Shown here piece by piece: positions 1 to 6,719 of a DNA stretch of 7,812 nucleotides. The stretch's first letter is position 1; every line of letters starts with the position of its first letter. The stretch lies in NCBI GenBank assembly GCA_030044775.1, contig JASICF010000204.1, positions 1-7,812 of the forward strand, written 5' to 3'. Source of the stretch: Candidatus Sulfotelmatobacter sp. GTDB taxonomy: Bacteria > Acidobacteriota > Terriglobia > Terriglobales > Acidobacteriaceae. A program made the position numbers and the translations under genes. A model generated the notes under the pieces. That model did not search any database. It saw only the letters and a list, made by a program, of their open reading frames with translations, and had not been told where the DNA came from.

Positions 1-951
1 GACTCCTTCCAGAATGTTCATAAGCGCCGGAATCTGATCGAAAAGATATTCTCGATTGCCCAGCAGCGAATTCATCAGGAAATCCTTTTGGAAGAATTTG
101 TCGACGGGGGGAGATTGCGCCGCGCATCCTCGCAGGCGCGCCCGCTCGACGATTGCCATTTTCGTTGCCCAATATGCGCCCCAGCTCACGCCGTTCATTG
201 CAAGGCGGTTCTTATCGATTTCGGGTCGCGATTGCGCGTAGTCGATCACGCGCGACAGCAACCGGTCAGCCGAGGGACTCGCCTTGATCGGGCTCTGGCC
301 GGTTCCCGGACCATCCACGGCCAGATACGCGATGCCGTAGGGAAGAATTGCGCCAAACCGTTCGGCAAGATCTTCCTTGCGGCTATCGAGACCGTTAACT
401 GCTATCACCAGGGGCACCGGGGATTTCGCATTTTTGGGCAGCCGGAGATAGCCGATGATTTCCTTGTCTTCAAATGGAATGCGGACTACTTCCAGCGGCG
501 GATCGTAAAACTTTGCATGATCCAGAAACGCTTCGATGGCTTTTTCGTAAGAGCGCTGCTTGCCCGGTGAAGCTGGAAATGGCCAGCGTCCGAAAGAGTA
601 GATTCTCCAGGCACGAAGGTAGTCGGCGTCGGCTTTCGCCGGATCGGTTCTCTCAAGCACCTTGGCGGCATTGAAATACCGATCAGCCACGTGCATAAAG
701 GCCGCGGCCCACTCGTCTTTGTCGCTGGTGTGAATGCTCTCGAAAGCTTCTTTCACGTCGTTTGGATCTAGGCCGATCAACGGATACTGGCCTACTTCGG
801 CGCGATGGATCGCCTCAACTTTGATCTCTTCGATGGTGCGTTCGTGGCCCTGTGAATATTCGCCGGAGCCGCCTTGCGCCGAAACATTGATACACATGAG
901 AGCGAAGAATGCGAATACCAAAGCCGCAGAATAAAACAGGTTTCCGATCAT
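1..951 (-). CDS. Secreted FrsA-like alpha/beta hydrolase, C-terminus cut off by window edge
   Basis: An uninterrupted minus-strand frame runs from ATG at 951 to base 1 (317 codons, no stop), so the gene is partial at its 3' end. Residues 1-25 look like a Sec signal peptide (hydrophobic stretch AALVFAFFALMCI, cleavage after VSA-25), suggesting a periplasmic or exported enzyme. Residues ~40-150 form an alpha-helical N-terminal region. At ~150-172 comes DPPLEVVRIPFEDKEIIGYLRLP, then the core strand VPLVIAVNGLDS (oxyanion region, ~179-190), VDGPGTGQS (212-220) and the nucleophile elbow G-V-S-W-G with Ser256. This order matches the FrsA/DUF1100 and 2,6-dihydropseudooxynicotine hydrolase group, whose members cleave ester or C-C bonds. 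The acid and His of the triad would lie beyond the edge. An AGGA at 962-965 sits 10 bases before the start. It lies co-directionally downstream of the receptor gene, with a terminator between them. Fold is secure; substrate is unknown. Confidence 0.87.
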   Translation of the reverse strand, partial: MIGNLFYSAALVFAFFALMCINVSAQGGSGEYSQGHERTIEEIKVEAIHRAEVGQYPLIGLDPNDVKEAFESIHTSDKDEWAAAFMHVADRYFNAAKVLERTDPAKADADYLRAWRIYSFGRWPFPASPGKQRSYEKAIEAFLDHAKFYDPPLEVVRIPFEDKEIIGYLRLPKNAKSPVPLVIAVNGLDSRKEDLAERFGAILPYGIAYLAVDGPGTGQSPIKASPSADRLLSRVIDYAQSRPEIDKNRLAMNGVSWGAYWATKMAIVERARLRGCAAQSPPVDKFFQKDFLMNSLLGNREYLFDQIPALMNILEGV

Positions 952-993
952 CGTAGCGGGTTCCTTCTTTGACTCAGTGTGCGACTGCCTACG

Positions 994-1024
994 AAATAAA
1001 GAGCCGGACGGAACAGCGTCCGGC
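994..1024 (-). terminator. Rho-independent terminator of the receptor gene
   Basis: Read on the minus strand, a perfect 8-bp stem GCCGGACG / CGTCCGGC (arms 1024-1017 and 1010-1003) encloses the 6-base loop CTGTTC and is followed by TCTTTATTTC. It starts 25 bases after the receptor stop codon (1052-1050). The stem is GC-rich and the T tract is interrupted, so termination may be partial. No clear separate promoter is visible between it and the hydrolase start at 951, so read-through could supply that gene. Confidence 0.75.
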
Positions 1025-1049
1025 CTGCGAAGTTGCATTTAACTGCGAA

Positions 1050-4000
1050 CTAGAACATGAATTTGCCGGCAAGCTGAACAGCCCGGCTGCCGCCCGACCC
1101 GATCACAGGGTTGGCTGCGGCGATATCGGGAGTGGCGCATCCGCAACCGAACGGGCGCACCGAAGGGTCGTTCAAGCCAAATCCGTTTTGCCCTCCGTAG
1201 GGATTCGCAAAATTGGGATGATTGAGGATATTGAAGAACTCGGCCCGGAACTGGATCCTGTAGCGATCGCCAAAGCGAAAGTTCTTGGCGAGAGAGAAAT
1301 CGAGGTTTCTGAAACCTGTGTCGGGAAACATATTCCGGCTCATGTTTCCAAACTGGCCAAGGGGTGGCGGAAGCATGATCGAACTGCCGCTCGCGTAGCA
1401 CCCGAAATAGGCGAGCGATTCTGTCGATGCTCCGGGCCGGCCACCATCCAATGCGAGAGCCTTCGCGTTGCAGGCGGTGTTGGCGCTGGGATCGACCGCC
1501 GTATCGTTTCCCGCGAAGTACGGGATACTAATCCCCTTGCCCGCTCTGAAATCTGAAGTGTTGCCGTAAAAACTCCAGCGAATCGGAGTATTCGCGGGTG
1601 GGCTCACTGGGAGCGGCCCAATACCCGAAGCGTCGGTGCCTTCATCCATCGGACCCCAGAATTGCGGTGTGGCAATGGTTGCAATCGCGTTAACCTCCCA
1701 TCCCTGCAGCGCCTGCCCATAGCCCGCACGGCCGGGGATTGCATAGGTGAGTGAAAGGGTCAGGCGCTGCCGGATATCAAAATCGCTGTTTGCATATTCG
1801 GCTGCGGGATTGTAAGCGTTCTGCGGCAACCCCGAGCCGTAACCAAAATCCCAATTCGCGCCCACGTCATCAAGCGCGTGAGAATAAGTGTAGCCAGCAA
1901 CCATGCTTAGGCCGTGATAGTTACGGGCGTTCAAGGTAGCCTGCAGCCCGTCATAGTTGGAGAGATAAACATTGGCCATTTGGAAGATGTTGCTCAAATA
2001 AGGAAACTTGCCATAGAACGGATCGTTGGTCTGCTCGAGGTTGGCAGAGTCATCCTGGCAAGCCGGATTGGTCGCCGTGGGATAGGCAAACGGCGCTCCC
2101 GCGGCTAGAGCGGCCTTCGTGCACGCAACAATTCCCGCGGCGGGCCAGCCTGATCCTACTGGAGGCTGATTGATATCGCGGATTCCAGTCGAATTAGAAC
2201 CGTGATTTCCGACGTAAGCGATCTCAAAGGATAGGTTTGGCGTGATGGCGTGCTGCAGACTCAGCGTCCAGTTTCCAACGTAAGGAGTCGTGAGATTGCG
2301 ATCGACAGTCATGATTGGACACGGGCTGTTAAAGCAATTGACCGTGCTTCCGCCATAAAGCGGGCCGTTCTGAGGATCCCAGGTAGTACCCGTCAGGAAA
2401 TTCTTGATGGTAACGTTGCCGGTGGTGATCGTTCCGCCGGATGTGCCTCCAGCTGCATTGATCGGCGCGCCGGTCGGCACGCTGCCTGGGCCGAAAGCGT
2501 TGTTGAAGGCGATGAACGATTGCCAGTTCACCGTTTCATACATCAATCCGCCGCCGCCGCGCAGTACCGTCCTGCCGGTTCCAAACACATCCCATGCGAA
2601 GCCGAAACGCGGGCCGAAGTTGGCATGATCGGGGTTATACAAGCTGCCGATCTGATGACCGACCTGCACCATGCCCAGGTTCGGATCGAAGTTGCCCAGC
2701 AGATTATTAGCTTCCTGAACCACTGAGCTGTATTCGTAACGAATGCCTAAATTGAGAGTCAGGTTTCTCGTGAGCCGCCAGTCGTCCTGGAAGAATCCCG
2801 CGTAGGCCCAGTTATGCAGATGCAGGGTTGGATTACCCACTTCGTCCGTTGACTTAAACGGGAAACCTGCAAAAAAATCCTCCAGCGGTGTGGAAGTGCC
2901 TGTCAACACTCCACCGAGGAAGTTAATGCTGCCGCGGGCATTGCCATACGCCGCATTGATCACACCGTTGTGATGCAATTCGAAGCCGAATCGCAAGGCA
3001 TGCTTTCCCTTGGTATAGGCGATCTGATCGACAAATTGAGTGATCGCGTCCGGTCCCTGGAACTTCGGCCATTTAAACCCGCCGAGCGTTGTGAAGTACC
3101 CGCCAAACCCGATACGCGGCAGCCCGCCGGTATAAGGACCGGTCACGCCTGTATCCAGGCCGTAGGCAGAGGCTGGTGTGTCGAGATCTCCCGGCAGAGT
3201 AGGCTGGTAGAGTCGGTTATAGCCGACGCGCGCTTCATTCACCCACCGGGCATTTGGAGTCCAAATCCAGTTGCCGCCCACCACTTGCGCGCGAGTGTGA
3301 ATGTCGGAGAGCCATTGCGGCTGCAGTTCGGGAAAATCCTCGACTGTCCCAGAGTTGTTTCCAAAAAAGTACATGCCGCTGATGCTGTGCCGCTCGTTGA
3401 AGTGGTAATCAACTTTGCCGATTGCGTTATCGACGTGTACGACATTATTGAAACCGTTTGCGATATTGATGTTGGTTGTGTCGTTCGTGGGAAAGCCTTT
3501 GCCATTACAAGAAACCGTTCCGCCTGATACCGCGCAACCGGAGATGGTCTGGCTTGCAGGACTGACCTTCACGCCGCCAAGTTCCAGATCAGAGATCACG
3601 TCGGGAATGCTGTCGGCGCAGTCTCCTGCAAATCCGAAGGCGCAGGTTCCGTTCGAAGTCCCGTGCAGCATAAAGGGCGCGGTCACGCCGCCGTAAGAGT
3701 TGCCTACGTTATATCGCTGGCCTTCGTAGGCGCCGAAGAAAAACAACCTGTCTTTGATCAGCGGCCCGCCGAGGCTGCCACCGAACTGCTCGAGCGTGCG
3801 CGGCAATTTCGGAGCCGGCTCGGTGTTGAAGTAATTCCTGGCGTCCATCACGCCGTCGCGTCCGAAAGCAAAAGCCGTGCCGTGCAGCGTGTTGGTGCCG
3901 GATTTTAAGCCAACATTGACCACCGCGCCCGGCTTCCAGCCATACTCCGCCGGGGGGTTCTGCTGAACGTTGAATTCCTGAATTGAATCAATCGGCAGAA

Positions 4001-4679
4001 TCGTTGCCGAATCGCCGGCGATTCCGGCTCCATTGATAATGGCCTGGCCCGAATACGGCTCGCTGTTGAAGAGGCCGTCGACAAAATATGCGTTGTCTTC
4101 TGCGCGCAGGCCGTCGGTGCTGGTCGTCGAAAAACCGCCGCCCGGATATCGCATGACGCCAGGTCGCAATTGCAGCAGATTTTCGTAGTTGCGTCCGTTG
4201 AGCGGCAGATCGTTGATCTCGCGGTTGCTTAGCGTTCCGCCCAGCGTGGCGGAAGTTGCGTTGACGAGCGGAATATCCGCGCTGACGGTGACGACTTCGG
4301 AGACGTTGCCGGTTTGTAGTGTGAAGTCGGCGCGCACATCCGATGCAACCTCGACGGCAATCGTAGGCCGCTGTATGGCTTTGAATCCCTTGGCTTCGAC
4401 GCGAACGCCATAGGTCCCGGGGGCCAGATCGGGAACGACGTAGCTTCCCGCCGTGTCAGTGCTAAGTGCGCGCGACGTGCCGCGTTGTGTGTCTGTGACA
4501 ACCACCGTCGCCCCAGCCACAGCCGCTCCGCTTTGATCGGTGACGCTGCCAAGGATGCGGCCCGCGGTGGTCTGCGCAATCGCGGACACACTCAGTAGAA
4601 TCAATGAGAAAAGAAAACCCGCTGTGCGGATGGTTGAACTTGCAGGACCAGGAGATTCAACTGTGCTTCGGAATGGCAT
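1050..4679 (-). CDS. Oar-like TonB-dependent outer-membrane receptor with carboxypeptidase-regulatory-like domain
   Basis: A 22-stranded-barrel type outer-membrane transporter or adhesin-like receptor, energised by TonB, that would import a bulky nutrient such as a glycan, peptide or metal complex. I place the start at ATG 4679 (1209 aa) because GGAGG at 4688-4692 lies 8 bases upstream. An in-frame ATG at 4715 would give 1221 aa but has no ribosome-binding site and sits at the putative -10. In 1221-aa numbering: signal peptide ending SAIA-47/Gln48; CarboxypepD_reg-like beta-sandwich ~51-134 (GRILGSVTDQSGAAVAGATV, then PDLAPGTYGVRVEAKGF); plug ~140-275 with LPLNGRNYENLLQLRPG and YFVDGLFN; barrel to the end. 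The final residue is Phe (LAGKFMF), the usual outer-membrane insertion signal. RAEFFNILNHPNF (~1157-1169) is an acidobacterial family hallmark. Twelve cysteines occur in six close pairs, all in the barrel half. No canonical TonB box was recognised. The ligand cannot be predicted. Confidence 0.95.
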   Translation of the reverse strand: MPFRSTVESPGPASSTIRTAGFLFSLILLSVSAIAQTTAGRILGSVTDQSGAAVAGATVVVTDTQRGTSRALSTDTAGSYVVPDLAPGTYGVRVEAKGFKAIQRPTIAVEVASDVRADFTLQTGNVSEVVTVSADIPLVNATSATLGGTLSNREINDLPLNGRNYENLLQLRPGVMRYPGGGFSTTSTDGLRAEDNAYFVDGLFNSEPYSGQAIINGAGIAGDSATILPIDSIQEFNVQQNPPAEYGWKPGAVVNVGLKSGTNTLHGTAFAFGRDGVMDARNYFNTEPAPKLPRTLEQFGGSLGGPLIKDRLFFFGAYEGQRYNVGNSYGGVTAPFMLHGTSNGTCAFGFAGDCADSIPDVISDLELGGVKVSPASQTISGCAVSGGTVSCNGKGFPTNDTTNINIANGFNNVVHVDNAIGKVDYHFNERHSISGMYFFGNNSGTVEDFPELQPQWLSDIHTRAQVVGGNWIWTPNARWVNEARVGYNRLYQPTLPGDLDTPASAYGLDTGVTGPYTGGLPRIGFGGYFTTLGGFKWPKFQGPDAITQFVDQIAYTKGKHALRFGFELHHNGVINAAYGNARGSINFLGGVLTGTSTPLEDFFAGFPFKSTDEVGNPTLHLHNWAYAGFFQDDWRLTRNLTLNLGIRYEYSSVVQEANNLLGNFDPNLGMVQVGHQIGSLYNPDHANFGPRFGFAWDVFGTGRTVLRGGGGLMYETVNWQSFIAFNNAFGPGSVPTGAPINAAGGTSGGTITTGNVTIKNFLTGTTWDPQNGPLYGGSTVNCFNSPCPIMTVDRNLTTPYVGNWTLSLQHAITPNLSFEIAYVGNHGSNSTGIRDINQPPVGSGWPAAGIVACTKAALAAGAPFAYPTATNPACQDDSANLEQTNDPFYGKFPYLSNIFQMANVYLSNYDGLQATLNARNYHGLSMVAGYTYSHALDDVGANWDFGYGSGLPQNAYNPAAEYANSDFDIRQRLTLSLTYAIPGRAGYGQALQGWEVNAIATIATPQFWGPMDEGTDASGIGPLPVSPPANTPIRWSFYGNTSDFRAGKGISIPYFAGNDTAVDPSANTACNAKALALDGGRPGASTESLAYFGCYASGSSIMLPPPLGQFGNMSRNMFPDTGFRNLDFSLAKNFRFGDRYRIQFRAEFFNILNHPNFANPYGGQNGFGLNDPSVRPFGCGCATPDIAAANPVIGSGGSRAVQLAGKFMF

Positions 4680-4687
4680 CAGCATAT

Positions 4688-4692
4688 CCTCC
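4688..4692 (-). promoter_or_regulatory. Ribosome-binding site that sets the receptor start
   Basis: GGAGG on the minus strand lies 8 bases before ATG 4679. It is only 2 bases from an in-frame ATG at 4685 and downstream of the ATG at 4715, so 4679 is the start best served by it. Confidence 0.7.
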
Positions 4693-4700
4693 GCGGCCAT

Positions 4701-4712
4701 TGGTCTGACAGC
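4701..4712. promoter_or_regulatory. Candidate FadR/GntR operator at the receptor promoter
   Basis: Plus-strand TGGTCTGACAGC. The first 11 bases match the E. coli FadR core TGGTCNGACCA except at the last two positions. The minus-strand reading GCTGTCAGACCA agrees at 11 of 12 positions with GCTGTCATACCA at 4860-4871. It overlaps the downstream edge of the putative receptor -10 and the expected transcription start, a classic repressor position. Binding by the adjacent regulator is inference. Confidence 0.4.
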
Positions 4713-4740
4713 CATACCATTGCTTTGAACGCGAAGTCAA
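4711..4740 (-). promoter_or_regulatory. Putative sigma-70 type promoter of the receptor gene
   Basis: On the minus strand, TTGACT (4740-4735, 5 of 6 to the -35 consensus) is followed after 18 bases by TATGGC (4716-4711). TATGGC is weak but is preceded by TG plus one base (TGG), as in an extended -10. Transcription would begin near 4704, leaving a leader of about 25 bases before ATG 4679. That would place the ATG at 4715 outside the transcript. Confidence 0.4.
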
Positions 4741-4826
4741 GGAAATTCGCTTCGTGGTTTCGAGCGACGCTTTTGAGCAGAGCACATAGGAATCGAAGGG
4801 ATACGGCGGGCAAGTTGAATTTTCGC

Positions 4827-4856
4827 TTGCGGGCCAGTCGCGCCGGCTGCTATTGT
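4827..4856 (+). promoter_or_regulatory. Possible promoter of the regulator operon
   Basis: TTGCGG (4827-4832), an 18-base spacer, then TATTGT (4851-4856, 4 of 6 to the -10 consensus). The -35 is poor. It mirrors the receptor promoter: same spacing, and the shared 12-mer just downstream of the -10. It would give a leader of about 135 bases. An alternative -10, TATAGT at 4946-4951, lacks a convincing -35. The remainder of 4741-4999 shows no open gene I would support. Confidence 0.25.
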
Positions 4857-4859
4857 TTA

Positions 4860-4871
4860 GCTGTCATACCA
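4860..4871. promoter_or_regulatory. Second copy of the candidate operator, regulator side
   Basis: GCTGTCATACCA is the inverted counterpart, with one mismatch, of the element at 4701-4712. The centres are 159 bp apart. A further CATACC at 4873-4878 repeats the CATACC at 4865-4870 with an 8-base period; a third CATACC lies at 4713-4718 beside the other copy. It directly follows a possible -10 at 4851-4856, consistent with autorepression of the regulator. Confidence 0.35.
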
Positions 4872-4999
4872 CCATACCGTTAAGCCCTATGTTCCTTTCA
4901 TCCTGTGAGAACGCGAATGAGGCCACGCGGACTCTGGACCTGCGGTATAGTAGCCAGACCGCCAGTTCCCCCCAGCTGGTTAGGGCGGGAGGGTTGCCA

Positions 5000-5740
5000 G
5001 TGTATAAAGTTGTGCGGACTTCGCGCCTCTACGAGCAAATTGTTCGGCAGATCGAAGAGTCTGTCCTCAAGGGCACATTAAAACCAGGCGATCAGCTTCC
5101 AGCCGAACGAGAACTTGCGCAGCAACTCGGGGTAAGCCGCACTGCGGTGCGCGAGGCGGTTAAGGCGCTTCGCGAAAAAGGCTTGGTGGAAGCGTACTCC
5201 GGGCGCGGCACTTTCATCACCGACGGTACGTCGCACGCCGCGCGTCAATCGTTCGATCTCATGGTGAAAATCGGGCAGCAGGAAAGTTCCGCCAATCTGG
5301 CCGAGCTGCGCCTGATTCTGGAGCCGGGCATCGCCGCGTTGGCGGCGCTGCGTATCGAGGAGGAATATCTCGTGGCGATGCGTGACGCCGTCGCTGTGAT
5401 GGATCGTTCGCTGAAAGATCCGGCTGCCTACATTGAGGCCGATCTCGATTTTCATCTGGCTTTGGCGGAGACGGTTGCGAATCCGCTGATTCTTTCCTTG
5501 ATTGATTCCATCGTGGGATTGTTGCGCGAACAGCGCATTAAGATTTTCAACGTGGAAGGCGGGCCCCAGCGTGGCCAGGTTCATCACAAGCGCATTCTCG
5601 AGGCGATGGAACAGCGCAATCCCGAGATGGCTCGTAGCGCGATGAGTGCGCATTTGGAACAAGTGCGCCAGGATTCACAGGTTTCGGATAGTCACAAGAG
5701 CTTGAAAAAGCCGAAGCCGGTTACAAAAGCTGTTTCATAA
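5000..5740 (+). CDS. FadR-subfamily GntR transcriptional regulator (wHTH + FCD)
   Basis: A metabolite-responsive DNA-binding repressor, probably dimeric and cytoplasmic, 246 aa, normal for the FadR group. I choose GTG 5000 because GGGAGGG (4987-4993) precedes it at ideal spacing and the wHTH then begins near residue 10. Longer in-frame starts (TTG 4853, ATG 4889) would add an unrelated N-terminal tail. Residues ~10-73 form the winged helix (LYEQIVRQI, LPAERELAQQLGVSRTAVRE, then GRGTFI). Arg37, Arg47 and Arg51 align with the DNA-contacting arginines of FadR. Residues ~95-225 form the FCD effector domain, with Asp148, His152, His196 and His218 at the positions of its usual metal site, so a carboxylate ligand is likely. 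The tail after ~225 is lysine-rich. It heads the operon and is divergent from the receptor, so local regulation of both is the simplest reading. The effector is unknown. Confidence 0.93.
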   Translation: MYKVVRTSRLYEQIVRQIEESVLKGTLKPGDQLPAERELAQQLGVSRTAVREAVKALREKGLVEAYSGRGTFITDGTSHAARQSFDLMVKIGQQESSANLAELRLILEPGIAALAALRIEEEYLVAMRDAVAVMDRSLKDPAAYIEADLDFHLALAETVANPLILSLIDSIVGLLREQRIKIFNVEGGPQRGQVHHKRILEAMEQRNPEMARSAMSAHLEQVRQDSQVSDSHKSLKKPKPVTKAVS

Positions 5741-5769
5741 TTTCGCAATTGCCAATCGAGAGCCATCGC

Positions 5770-5784
5770 TAAGAACGGTTCTTA
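5770..5784. promoter_or_regulatory. Perfect 15-base palindrome between regulator and dehydrogenase
   Basis: TAAGAACGGTTCTTA has 7-base arms around a central G. It lies 29 bases after the regulator stop and ends 26 bases before the next ATG. It is AT-rich with no T tract, so it fits a protein-binding site or small mRNA hairpin better than a terminator. No regulator is assigned. Confidence 0.3.
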
Positions 5785-5810
5785 AGAAAGATTTCGGAGG
5801 TCACGCGCGG

Positions 5811-6719
5811 ATGGCGAAAGTGGGATTCATCGGGCTGGGAGTGATGGGCGGCAATATGGTAGACCGTCTGCTCGGCAAAGGCCATAGCGTGACCGGCTAC
5901 AACCGTACTCGCGCAAAAGCGCAATGGCTCATCGAGAAGGGCATGCAGTGGGCCGATTCGCCGCGCGCCGTTGTTGTGGCCTCCGATTTCACTTTTGCCA
6001 TGGTAACCAACGCGGCGGCAATCTCCGCCATTACCGATGGCCCGGATGGGATGCTGGCTGGCTTGAGCGCGGGCAAGGTCTTCATCGATATGAGCACGGT
6101 GAGCCCGAATGTGAGCCGGGCCACGGCCGCCAAAGTCCGCGAAAAAGGCGCGGATATGGTCGACTCCCCGGTTTCCGGCAGCGTCATCACATTGCAGCAG
6201 GGAAAGCTCTCGGTCATGGTCGGCGGACGCAAAGAAACGTTTGAAAAGGTGAAGCCGCTGCTTCTCGATATTGGTCCTAAAGTGACGCATGTCGGCGATA
6301 ACGGGCTTGCGCTCGCAATGAAGATTGCAGTGAACCTGAGCTTGGCGGTACAAATGCTCGCTTTTTCGGAAGGCGTCTTGCTCGCGGAAAAAAGCGGCAT
6401 CCGGCGCGAAACCGCCGTCGACGTGCTGGTTCACAGCGCGGTCGCCTCGCCGATGATTCAATATCGCGGGCCGTTTGTGCTGCAACAGCCGGAAGAGGCC
6501 TGGTTTGACGTGAACATGATGCAGAAAGACATGGTGCTCGCCATGGAACTCGGACGCCAGCTCGATGTGCCGTTGCCGACCACGGCTGCCAGCAACGAAT
6601 TCCTCACCGCTGCCCGCGGCATGGGATGGACGAAGTACGATTTCGCCTGCATGTTTGATGTGCTTGCGGCGATGTCCGGCGTGTCAACGCCAGTTACCAG
6701 GGGCGGCCCAAAGAGATGA
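5811..6719 (+). CDS. NAD(P)-dependent beta-hydroxyacid dehydrogenase (HIBADH/GarR family)
   Basis: A cytoplasmic oxidoreductase that interconverts a short beta-hydroxyacid and its semialdehyde, such as 3-hydroxyisobutyrate, glycerate/tartronate semialdehyde or a related compound. It has 302 aa, typical length. ATG 5811 is preceded by GGAGGT (5796-5801) at 9 bases. The N-terminal Rossmann fold carries GFIGLGVMGGNM (5-16; Gly8, Gly10, Gly13). After strand 2 comes Y-N-R-T (30-33); Asn31-Arg32 is the arrangement associated with NADP(H) rather than NAD preference. The substrate loop is DSPVSGS (118-124), the catalytic lysine is Lys171 with Asn175 one turn on (MKIAVN), and Lys239 is in MQKDM. Two departures from family consensus are visible: Ser124 where Gly is usual, and Ala167 in the normally G-x-G segment before the lysine. 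The stop overlaps the next start (ATGA). The exact substrate is undetermined. Confidence 0.94.
   Translation: MAKVGFIGLGVMGGNMVDRLLGKGHSVTGYNRTRAKAQWLIEKGMQWADSPRAVVVASDFTFAMVTNAAAISAITDGPDGMLAGLSAGKVFIDMSTVSPNVSRATAAKVREKGADMVDSPVSGSVITLQQGKLSVMVGGRKETFEKVKPLLLDIGPKVTHVGDNGLALAMKIAVNLSLAVQMLAFSEGVLLAEKSGIRRETAVDVLVHSAVASPMIQYRGPFVLQQPEEAWFDVNMMQKDMVLAMELGRQLDVPLPTTAASNEFLTAARGMGWTKYDFACMFDVLAAMSGVSTPVTRGGPKR

Noticed and set aside
88..570. Plus-strand open frame of 160 codons at the left end
   Set aside because: It is antisense to the hydrolase, whose minus-strand frame shows a signal peptide, GxSxG elbow and family-like sequence. The plus-strand product is arginine/alanine-rich with no recognisable fold.
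969..1556. Plus-strand open frame of 195 codons
   Set aside because: Mostly antisense to the receptor C-terminus and also spans the terminator. No ribosome-binding site or recognisable motif.
2970..3527. Plus-strand open frame of 185 codons
   Set aside because: Entirely antisense to the receptor barrel; a by-product of GC-biased codon usage.
4810..4830. Weak inverted repeat GCAAG / CTTGC in the divergent region
   Set aside because: Only five pairs with an 11-base loop; expected by chance and not linked to a promoter or gene end.
4946..4951. TATAGT as a second -10 for the regulator
   Set aside because: Good -10 match but nothing resembling a -35 at 16-18 bases upstream; kept only as an alternative in the promoter entry.
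4853..4999. N-terminal extension of the regulator from TTG 4853 or ATG 4889
   Set aside because: No ribosome-binding site, sequence unlike GntR proteins, and GTG 5000 has a near-ideal one with the expected family length.
5078..5662. Minus-strand open frame of 194 codons
   Set aside because: Antisense to the GntR regulator, whose domain motifs are unambiguous.
5769..6485. Minus-strand open frame of 238 codons
   Set aside because: Antisense to the hydroxyacid dehydrogenase; histidine/arginine-rich composition is typical of a shadow frame.
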